A stretch of DNA of 64,000 nucleotides from Gammaproteobacteria bacterium (GCA_026709505.1 JAPOSW010000006.1:1-64000), one strand, 5' to 3'. Shown: positions 29,866 to 39,159, numbered from the stretch's first letter. Translations and numbers: made by a program. The notes: generated from the sequence alone by a model not told the origin.

Positions 29866-32800
29866 GTTGACCGCCGCATAGGCGGCTTAGAAATGTAGCG
29901 TATTATGAATGTGTATATGTTCATGGTTGACCGCCGCATAGGCGGCTTAGAAATTCCCGTTTTTGATCCATATTCCGGTGTACAGGTTGACCGCCGCATA
30001 GGCGGCTTAGAAAGCATCATCAGGGGCATTTCCCACGTCTGTGGCGTTGACCGCCGCATAGGCGGCTTAGAAATTAATCGTTCCACATTCATCGTGCTTT
30101 TTTTCGTTGACCGCCGCATAGGCGGCTTAGAAATGCATTGGATCAGGACCGTGTTTTCTGCGGCTGTTGACCGCCGCATAGGCGGCTTAGAAAGCTTTGC
30201 TGAACGCATCGCCGTTGTATCTCATGTTGACCGCCGCATAGGCGGCTTAGAAAACTCCCAGTAGCGCATTAAGCCCTACCTGTCCGTTGACCGCCGCATA
30301 GGCGGCTTAGAAAATATTGAATCCCCGGCCTCTTCCCTCCGGCCAGTTGACCGCCGCATAGGCGGCTTAGAAATGAGTGAGATATTCCAGGTGTGCCCGG
30401 AGGATGTTGACCGCCGCATAGGCGGCTTAGAAATTTTAGTATGATCGGAAAAAAGCTTGGACAAGGTTGACCGCCGCATAGGCGGCTTAGAAAATAAGGG
30501 AATATAAACAAGACGGCCGAGCGGCGTTGACCGCCGCATAGGCGGCTTAGAAAGCTGTTAGCGGGAATCGTGGCAGTCCGCATATGTTGACCGCCGCATA
30601 GGCGGCTTAGAAAAACGGGCTGCCCACCACGGCCACCATACTCGAGTTGACCGCCGCATAGGCGGCTTAGAAATACACACTAACTGAAAAGAGGAGAAAA
30701 GTCATGTTGACCGCCGCATAGGCGGCTTAGAAACACTGATAGTTATGTTGATATCTATTATATCAGTTGACCGCCGCATAGGCGGCTTAGAAATGTCAAT
30801 CGTTAAACCCCAGCCTCACGGACTCGTTGACCGCCGCATAGGCGGCTTAGAAAGCATACCGGAGAACGACCTGTAGGCCCGAAGTGTTGACCGCCGCATA
30901 GGCGGCTTAGAAACTGGCGATATCCCCGATGTCAGTGACGAGCGGGTTGACCGCCGCATAGGCGGCTTAGAAAAAGAGCACGCCGAAGGACGACGTCGCA
31001 AGAGTGTTGACCGCCGCATAGGCGGCTTAGAAAATGTTGAATCCCCGGCCTCTTCCCTCCGGCCAGTTGACCGCCGCATAGGCGGCTTAGAAAAATCCAC
31101 GGGATGACTTCCGTCATTCTCATGCGTTGACCGCCGCATAGGCGGCTTAGAAAAAAAGGTGATTACGCGGACAAAAGCGCGTATAGTTGACCGCCGCATA
31201 GGCGGCTTAGAAAATGGTAATACCATCCGGGAACGCAATCGTTGTGTTGACCGCCGCATAGGCGGCTTAGAAAAGCGACATTTATCGTAACTCCGTCCCC
31301 TGGTAGTTGACCGCCGCATAGGCGGCTTAGAAAAGAATGTCAGAATATCTACCCTCGCGTCTTTTGTTGACCGCCGCATAGGCGGCTTAGAAAATGAACA
31401 AGCAGCAGCAGTTTACAGCCAGCCTGTTGACCGCCGCATAGGCGGCTTAGAAACTGAGCCTGTCGGCATTGGGAGGATGGCCCTGAGTTGACCGCCGCAT
31501 AGGCGGCTTAGAAATATAAAGTTTTCGTTCGGTTCGATGGATTTTAGTTGACCGCCGCATAGGCGGCTTAGAAAGCCACAAAAAGTGAGCGAAATGAACC
31601 CCAACGGTTGACCGCCGCATAGGCGGCTTAGAAATGCTTCTTCCTGCCTGATTCTGTTTTCGATTCGTTGACCGCCGCATAGGCGGCTTAGAAACTTGAC
31701 TGTTCTGACGTGGAGAAACTTGAATAGTTGACCGCCGCATAGGCGGCTTAGAAATTCTTCACAATTTTGTATTTGTCGTTCATCCTGTTGACCGCCGCAT
31801 AGGCGGCTTAGAAATCAAATAAATCAGTTTCTTGACCGTTCAACGTGTTGACCGCCGCATAGGCGGCTTAGAAATTCACTCAATTCACGCTCCTCACTCA
31901 ATTCACGTTGACCGCCGCATAGGCGGCTTAGAAATCAAATAAATCAGTTAAATCAGTTTCTTGACCGTTGACCGCCGCATAGGCGGCTTAGAAATCTTTG
32001 TGCTGATGTTTTTTGTATTGCTTTTTGTTGACCGCCGCATAGGCGGCTTAGAAAATAACGGAATATAAACAAGACGGCAGACGAGAGTTGACCGCCGCAT
32101 AGGCGGCTTAGAAAATAAATCTCCTTCAACATCGGAATCCATCTCTGTTGACCGCCGCATAGGCGGCTTAGAAAGTGTTATTTCAGCTGCTGAGCACTCT
32201 GTTTTAGTTGACCGCCGCATAGGCGGCTTAGAAAAGAAATCCAGCCACCTGCACATAAGAAGTAGGGTTGACCGCCGCATAGGCGGCTTAGAAAAACTCC
32301 AAGATATCTTTTGGTTTCATCCCTGAGTTGACCGCCGCATAGGCGGCTTAGAAAGTCTTTGTCAATTTCGCTTGAAGAATATCTGTGTTGACCGCCGCAT
32401 AGGCGGCTTAGAAAGGTTGAAACAGACAGCAAAATGGACTTGTTAAGTTGACCGCCGCATAGGCGGCTTAGAAAAACACCTTCAACACCTATCAATCGAT
32501 ATTTATGTTGACCGCCGCATAGGCGGCTTAGAAAGTTGCCGTTGCACCCGTTTATTTGAGACATGCGTTGACCGCCGCATAGGCGGCTTAGAAATACTTC
32601 TGGCGACGGTGGTGACCAGGTAGAGAGTTGACCGCCGCATAGGCGGCTTAGAAATGGGAAACAGGAAGTGGATCAACTGACGGAGCGTTGACCGCCGCAT
32701 AGGCGGCTTAGAAACAAGTCACATCGCGATCAAAATTTCGTAAATTGTTGACCGCCGCATAGGCGGCTTAGAAAGTCTGATGGTTTGGCTTTTTTGAAGT

Positions 32801-35800
32801 TCAATAGTTGACCGCCGCATAGGCGGCTTAGAAAATACTCCGGAGTACAGTGATATACGAAGTTTTGTTGACCGCCGCATAGGCGGCTTAGAAAAGTAAG
32901 ACAACTAGTGGAACTAGGAGGATTTCGTTGACCGCCGCATAGGCGGCTTAGAAAATCAACGAGAGGATTGTGCCGCGCCTCTCCCAGTTGACCGCCGCAT
33001 AGGCGGCTTAGAAAATTGTGAAGGATTGTTTGGTAGTGCGATGTCTGTTGACCGCCGCATAGGCGGCTTAGAAATTCCTCAATACGCTTACCCAAAATAT
33101 CGTACTGTTGACCGCCGCATAGGCGGCTTAGAAATTGACACTGGAGGAGCTGTTGCAGTTGTTGACGTTGACCGCCGCATAGGCGGCTTAGAAATGGCAG
33201 TTCGGGTTAATCCTGATAAAGAAGGAGTTGACCGCCGCATAGGCGGCTTAGAAAGGCTTGAAAAACGCTCCATCCGCTTCCATTTCGTTGACCGCCGCAT
33301 AGGCGGCTTAGAAAACAAAAAAACACAACAACGCTGGGCTACACGCGTTGACCGCCGCATAGGCGGCTTAGAAAGAAATACGAGTGACGGTCTTGCCTGC
33401 ATAGGAGTTGACCGCCGCATAGGCGGCTTAGAAATTCACTCATCATCATTCATCTCATTAATTTCAGTTGACCGCCGCATAGGCGGCTTAGAAAGGACGA
33501 ATCAGTAGAAGAGGTAATAGCCGAGCGTTGACCGCCGCATAGGCGGCTTAGAAAGGGCGCATGCCCGGTCTGCGACTGGCAATCGCGTTGACCGCCGCAT
33601 AGGCGGCTTAGAAAGGTTGGTATTCCAGCAAATTTGTACGTCGTATGTTGACCGCCGCATAGGCGGCTTAGAAAGATTGCCCTGGCTATTGAAGACGCGC
33701 TGGAGAGTTGACCGCCGCATAGGCGGCTTAGAAAGTGCTTTCGTCGTATCTGTATTTTTCGTTCATGTTGACCGCCGCATAGGCGGCTTAGAAAGACATT
33801 CCAGTTCGGCTATTACCTCTTCTACTGTTGACCGCCGCATAGGCGGCTTAGAAACTCGCAAGCGCCATCGACTTGTATATTGCATAGTTGACCGCCGCAT
33901 AGGCGGCTTAGAAATTTTGGTGTTGACAAAGCCCAGAAGTTTGATTGTTGACCGCCGCATAGGCGGCTTAGAAAAAGAAGCTGCTGACGAAGCACACGAA
34001 CAACACGTTGACCGCCGCATAGGCGGCTTAGAAATTCGACCTGGAGCAGAACCTGAAGCAGATGTTGTTGACCGCCGCATAGGCGGCTTAGAAACATTGA
34101 TATCGTTGGTGATCGCGTTTTCCGGAGTTGACCGCCGCATAGGCGGCTTAGAAATGCTGTATTTTCCACTGTTTTCTTCATTGTGGGTTGACCGCCGCAT
34201 AGGCGGCTTAGAAATTCTGTTTCGGTTTATCGGTTGAAGCCGGCTGGTTGACCGCCGCATAGGCGGCTTAGAAATTTTGATTTTGAACTGGAGATTTACT
34301 GATGAAGTTGACCGCCGCATAGGCGGCTTAGAAATCACGATTCATGCACCCCTTTAATGCTCTTGAGTTGACCGCCGCATAGGCGGCTTAGAAACTAACA
34401 TTAACTATCAATGAGTACAAAATCATGTTGACCGCCGCATAGGCGGCTTAGAAAACAAAAAACCGCAACGCTGGGCTACACACTCAGTTGACCGCCGCAT
34501 AGGCGGCTTAGAAAGAAGCAAGCACGTTTCGGGTGGACATTAGGATGTTGACCGCCGCATAGGCGGCTTAGAAACAGTCCCGGAGTCGAGGGAACGTCGA
34601 TTCCCCCGTTGACCGCCGCATAGGCGGCTTAGAAATTAAGCGTAGTATCGTGAACAATAGAAGTTAAGTTGACCGCCGCATAGGCGGCTTAGAAAAGGCG
34701 TCGGCACAGCTGCAGGGGCGGCTCGACGTTGACCGCCGCATAGGCGGCTTAGAAAACCAGAAAAAGCAATCACAAGAGCAAACATGGGTTGACCGCCGCA
34801 TAGGCGGCTTAGAAAAACATACGGACTACCTTCAGCCTCATTAACGGGTTGACCGCCGCATAGGCGGCTTAGAAATGTCCAGAAATGACATCAACACCAC
34901 GATTTTTGTTGACCGCCGCATAGGCGGCTTAGAAATTGATTGTCATTTCCTTCCATTTTGTCAGTGCGTTGACCGCCGCATAGGCGGCTTAGAAAAGATT
35001 ATGAGGAAAGAGCGTAATGTTTAACTTGTTGACCGCCGCATAGGCGGCTTAGAAAAGCACATTTTTACCTGGTATCTGGCTTTTTCAGTTGACCGCCGCA
35101 TAGGCGGCTTAGAAATCTTGTAAACAGGGACACAGTGAACGGGTCGGGTTGACCGCCGCATAGGCGGCTTAGAAATGTCGAAGCTAACAGATGAAACCAA
35201 GCGGTACGTTGACCGCCGCATAGGCGGCTTAGAAAATCCATCGCGTGGTCGCAATCCGTTCTGGTAAGTTGACCGCCGCATAGGCGGCTTAGAAATCGCG
35301 AAACCGGGACAGAAGCCGTGACACCATGTTGACCGCCGCATAGGCGGCTTAGAAAAGTTCAAAATCAAAGGGTCTCACATCCCGTCCCGTTGACCGCCGC
35401 ATAGGCGGCTTAGAAATGCGATGAATACATGCTTGAGGAACTGACCGCGTTGACCGCCGCATAGGCGGCTTAGAAATCTTAAAAACATTATCGAACACGA
35501 GGGCCGGAGTTGACCGCCGCATAGGCGGCTTAGAAATGACGCGGATTTTGTTCGCTCCAGCCGCTTCGGTTGACCGCCGCATAGGCGGCTTAGAAATTAT
35601 GGACATTCTTTAGTCAAAAAAAACTATCGTTGACCGCCGCATAGGCGGCTTAGAAATGGCACAGTTCTTTTCGCTCTCTTCTGTTCATGTTGACCGCCGC
35701 ATAGGCGGCTTAGAAAACAAAAGCTTGGCATTCTGGGAATGGGCGCGAGTTGACCGCCGCATAGGCGGCTTAGAAATGCAATCATGTATGGGCCTTTTCC

Positions 35801-36372
35801 GGCATAATGTTGACCGCCGCATAGGCGGCTTAGAAATGCAACGAACGCGCTGGTTAAAGACTGAGTCAGTTGACCGCCGCATAGGCGGCTTAGAAATGTA
35901 AGGCAAATGGTAAATCTGGGCGGATACGGTTGACCGCCGCATAGGCGGCTTAGAAAAACTTCGTGAATAGAAAGAACCCGATTATCTTGTTGACCGCCGC
36001 ATAGGCGGCTTAGAAATTGTAGCTTCTTTTGGTCCTTTTAATATTCCTGTTGACCGCCGCATAGGCGGCTTAGAAATGAGCGTCGGATCAGGCATCAAGT
36101 CCCTCGATGTTGACTGCCGCATAGGCGGCTTAGAAAACGAGAGGCTATTATTCGTGGGCGATACTGTAGTTGACCGCCGCATAGGCGGCTTAGAAATTTC
36201 CAGATCAGTCGGCGGGCGGCTAATCTGCGTTGACCGCCGCATAGGCGGCTTAGAAAATGATACTTCTGATCCGTCTTTGAATTTTATTGTTGACCGCCGC
36301 ATAGGCGGCTTAGAAATGCCAAGATTCCCGCTAACGGCAGAATTCATCGTTGACCGCCGCATAGGCGGCTTA
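29866..36372 (+). CRISPR. Type I-F CRISPR array: 109 repeats, 108 spacers
   Basis: 28-bp repeat GTTGACCGCCGCATAGGCGGCTTAGAAA at 60-bp period. Spacers are 32 nt except three 33-nt spacers (31454-31486, 34575-34607, 35356-35388). First repeat 29866-29893; last repeat 36349-36372 lacks the terminal GAAA. Arithmetic: 36349-29866 = 108x60+3. Confidence 0.99.
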
Positions 36373-36507
36373 CCCTTCCATCAGGTTGAGGTCGCAGGCG
36401 AGGTAGGGTTCTGCACCTTCCAGTGCAACTTCCCGGATTCGATTGACATAGGCGAATCTGGTTGTAGCGACGTTATAGGCGCCGTTGCCATTGGCAGCTT
36501 CTTTCAT
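36372..36507 (-). pseudogene. Truncated N-terminal fragment resembling DUF3577/STY4534-family ICE protein
   Basis: MKEAANGNGAYNVATTRFAYVNRIREVALEGAEPYLACDLNLMEG*; resembles the family N-terminus (TTGIGYLNRIREV..GEPYLACDI) from memory. Stop TAA is formed by TTA of the terminal CRISPR repeat. Confidence 0.45.
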
Positions 36508-36663
36508 GTCTTGGTTCCTCATGCAAACGGTTGAAGAAATGCACGGGGAGACGAAAGAAACCACCGCTATGGGGGAAATCTCCCCATACGCGGGTGCGGG
36601 GCCTCACGGACCCGGGTTTAGGATATAGCCCCTCTCAGGAGGGGCCGTGAAATTGGATGGAAT

Positions 36664-36795
36664 TTACGGGACCAACGAAAGCAGGTACTTCAAGAAGATC
36701 AGCAGTGCCTGGTCGGAAAGAGTCAAGATCGCAACAAGAACAACAGTAAACATTATCCAACTCGGTCTCGTGTTTCTACGAATCCGACTATCCAT
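36664..36795 (-). CDS. Possible small membrane protein (43 aa)
   Basis: MDSRIRRNTRPSWIMFTVVLVAILTLSDQALLIFLKYLLSLVP; single hydrophobic stretch; below the ORF-track size cut-off. Confidence 0.25.
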   Translation of the reverse strand: MDSRIRRNTRPSWIMFTVVLVAILTLSDQALLIFLKYLLSLVP

Positions 36796-37279
36796 ATAGT
36801 CAGACAGTTCCTAAATCTCTTCTTTGCTCAAACCGTTACTATTCAAAATTCCAGCGGCGATGGTGCCATGCTTCTTGGTTTTGACAAACATTTTATCCTC
36901 CGAGGTCGAGTCAGTCAAACCGCCCAGCACAAGGAGACGTTCAGCCCCGACATGAGGAAGAATCTCTCCATGCGGGTTGTTGTGGGCCGGAGCCCGAACT
37001 TGGGATAGCGCCAGTACGTCACAAGAAGTACCGCGACCGGCTTTCGCAGGCACTGCGGTCCTGTGGAAACGGGATTTCAATTCGGCCGCCTGGCAGTTCG
37101 GGTTGCCAGCCGCTGTTGAAGTGAACCTTGCCATATCAGGAACGCTAAATGCAAGCGTATCTGGTCGGCCTGCAAATCATCTGTTGAAAATTCCCGTTGT
37201 ATATGACACATTATTAAAGTGACTGCATACAGCCTGAACAGGATAATTAGGTTGATGCCCTCCTCTATTGGAACGAACG

Positions 37280-37498
37280 ATGAACGAAGTAAAGCACTAT
37301 ACAGCGGTTGTGGAGCGTTGTCTGGATACTGGCCTTTATGTGGGATATGTCCCCGGTTTTCCGGGTGCGCACAGTCAGGGCAAAACCCTCGAGGAGCTGA
37401 ATGACAACCTCAAGCAAGTGATTGACCTGATCCTAGAGGACGGCCCGCCGGAGATTATGGGCGAGTTCGTTGGTACGCAAGTGGTGACGGTCGCCTGA
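37280..37498 (+). CDS. hicB: HicB family antitoxin
   Basis: YTAVVERCLDTGLYVGYVPGFPGAHSQGKTLEELNDNLKQVIDLIL; directly followed by hicA. Confidence 0.9.
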   Translation: MNEVKHYTAVVERCLDTGLYVGYVPGFPGAHSQGKTLEELNDNLKQVIDLILEDGPPEIMGEFVGTQVVTVA

Positions 37499-37738
37499 AT
37501 GTCGACCATTCCCGTCCTTCGGCCAAGAGAAGTGATCGCCATTCTCAAGGCACTGGGCTTTCGGGAAGTCCGCCAACGAGGTTCACACAAGCGTTTTCTG
37601 CATGCCGACGGCCGGACCACAACAGTTCCGGTTCATGGTACTCGAGACATTTCACCGCTCCTGCTCCGCCGGATTGCTCTTGATGCCGGGATGACTGTTC
37701 AGGACTTCGTCAATACTCGCCAGACCTCAAGGCACTAG
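37499..37738 (+). CDS. hicA: HicA family mRNA interferase toxin
   Basis: RPREVIAILKALGFREVRQRGSHKRFLHADGRTTTVPVHGTRDISPLLLRRIALDAG; retains GSHxxF with catalytic His. Confidence 0.92.
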   Translation: MSTIPVLRPREVIAILKALGFREVRQRGSHKRFLHADGRTTTVPVHGTRDISPLLLRRIALDAGMTVQDFVNTRQTSRH

Positions 37739-37875
37739 CCTGATTTCCAAAATTATGGCGAATCAGGAGCCAGTCCTGATTACAAGGTACCTAATCGAGA
37801 TAATAAAGTAGCACGATATTGCATGCACTGCTCGCCTGTGGAGTAGTTTCTCGTCATTAGGCCTCGGCACCAAAA

Positions 37876-37899
37876 AACAGCCCCTCCGGGGAGGGGCTA
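37876..37899 (-). terminator. Rho-independent terminator (minus strand)
   Basis: Minus-strand TAGCCCCTCCCCGGAGGGGCTGTTTTTT: GC stem followed by T-run, downstream of the IS and the 38769-39152 minus ORF. Confidence 0.6.
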
Positions 37900-37916
37900 C
37901 GATTTTGGATAATGAA

Positions 37917-38686
37917 CTAGGGTGTGTCAACACTACGCAGTGCTTCAATGATCAGTGCGAAAACGACGAATCCGAGGAACATGACGTCAAGCTTTTCGAA
38001 GCGCGAGAAGACTTGGCGAAAGCCCTTGAGCCGCCGGAACAGGCGTTCCACCTCGTTGCGCCGCTTATACGTTTCCCGGTCGCAACCCCAGGGGGCGGTG
38101 CGATTGCTCTTCGGCGGCACCACGGGGGCGAAGCCAAGATCGGCTGCCAGCCGGCGGGCTACATCGTCTTCACAGGCGCGGTCCATGACCAGTGCCGGGC
38201 GGTTCGATGGCCGGTTCAGCCGCTTCAGGAGCCGCCGCCCTTGCGGGGCATCGTGCACATTGCCGGGGGAGAGCGCGAAGGCCACGACGGTTCGAGCATC
38301 CGCGACAGCCAGATGAAGCTTGGCGGTCCACCCGCCCCGGGACTTGCCAATGCACTGCGGGCCGTTTTTTCTAGAGCGCCCGTGCCGTCGGGATGCACCT
38401 TGATGCTAGTGCTGTCGAGACTCAGGACCTCGACCCTGATCCAGATCATCCGCTCCCGCTGCAGGTGCTCGAACACGCGGTCCAGAACGCCGTTCTTCGA
38501 CCACCGGTTCATGCGCGTATAGATGGTGTGCCAATTGCCGAAACGCTCCGGCAGGCCGCGCCACTTGCAGCCGTGCCCGGCCACGCAGAGAATGGCGTCG
38601 GCGCCTGCGGCTCGAAGGCTGACATTGCCCCGCTGCCTCGGAAGCAGCGGCGCAATGCGCTCGTACTGTACTTGCGTGAGTTCCAT
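37917..38686 (-). CDS. IS5-family transposase in two overlapping frames
   Basis: Frame 1 MELTQVQYERIAPLLPRQRGN...CKWRGLPERFGNWHTIYTRMNRW...LSLDSTSIKVHPDG; frame 2 ...VAFALSPGNVHDAPQGRRLL...DRACEDDVARRL...RRNEVERLFRRLKGFRQVFSRFEKLD. Frames meet near the A6 run (T6 at 38365-38370 on +). Confidence 0.85.
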
Positions 38687-38768
38687 TTGCCTGTTCCTCC
38701 GGACTGTTCCAGCCAAAATTTGCAGGCAATGAGTATATCATGTTCGTGGCAAATTGTGTTAACACGCC
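37921..38768 (-). mobile_element. IS5-family (IS427-like) insertion sequence with CTAG target duplication
   Basis: Terminal IRs GGTGTGTCAACAC (37921) and reverse complement of right end GGCGTGTTAACAC; direct repeats CTAG at 37917-37920 and 38769-38772. Confidence 0.88.
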
Positions 38769-39152
38769 CTAGCTGGAAGTGGTTATACCGAAAATCACGG
38801 CAATCACAAGGGCAACAACGGCCAGCATATGAAAATTCAAACACCCGCTGACTTTGACGTTGATTTCCGTCACTTCGGAACTCAAGCTATCGGCCTTGGA
38901 GGTTAACCCGTCAACTTTCTGATCCAGTTGGGCGATAGCCGAGAGTACGCGGCTTTCGCTTTTCTTGGTCTTCTCATCAACCATCTTGATCACATGTAGT
39001 ATCTGCTTGGCATCCAGTCCGAAAATAGATGCAGACCCAATGAAGAGTGTTGGGATTATGTTGCATGCAACACAATTGCTAGCATACAGATCTACTATTT
39101 GACTTATGACCGAATGAAGGTAAACGGAAACTTTCCGCAAATGATTGAGCAA
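38769..39152 (-). CDS. Hypothetical protein with coiled coil and C-terminal TM anchor
   Basis: VDEKTKKSESRVLSAIAQLDQKVDGLTSKADSLSSEVTEINVKVSGCLNFHMLAVVALVIAVIFGITTSS*; stop codon overlaps the CTAG target duplication. Confidence 0.45.
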   Translation of the reverse strand: MLNHLRKVSVYLHSVISQIVDLYASNCVACNIIPTLFIGSASIFGLDAKQILHVIKMVDEKTKKSESRVLSAIAQLDQKVDGLTSKADSLSSEVTEINVKVSGCLNFHMLAVVALVIAVIFGITTSS

Positions 39153-39159
39153 TCTTCAA

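Noticed and set aside
29866-36372. Self-targeting spacers against other genes in this window
   Set aside because: None noticed by eye, but no exhaustive alignment was possible; cannot be claimed either way.
29796-36534. Many ORFs across the CRISPR array encoding repeated VDRRIGGLE, SKPPMRRST or FLSRLCGGQ peptides
   Set aside because: These are translations of the 28-bp CRISPR repeat. The 60-bp period is a multiple of three, so frames stay open artefactually.
36628-36645. GCCCCTCTCAGGAGGGGC hairpin downstream of the array as a transcription terminator
   Set aside because: 7-bp stem but no T-run on either strand; insufficient for a terminator call.
36811-37134. 107-aa minus ORF between CRISPR trailer and hicB
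   Set aside because: No recognisable domain, unusual composition; not supported as coding.
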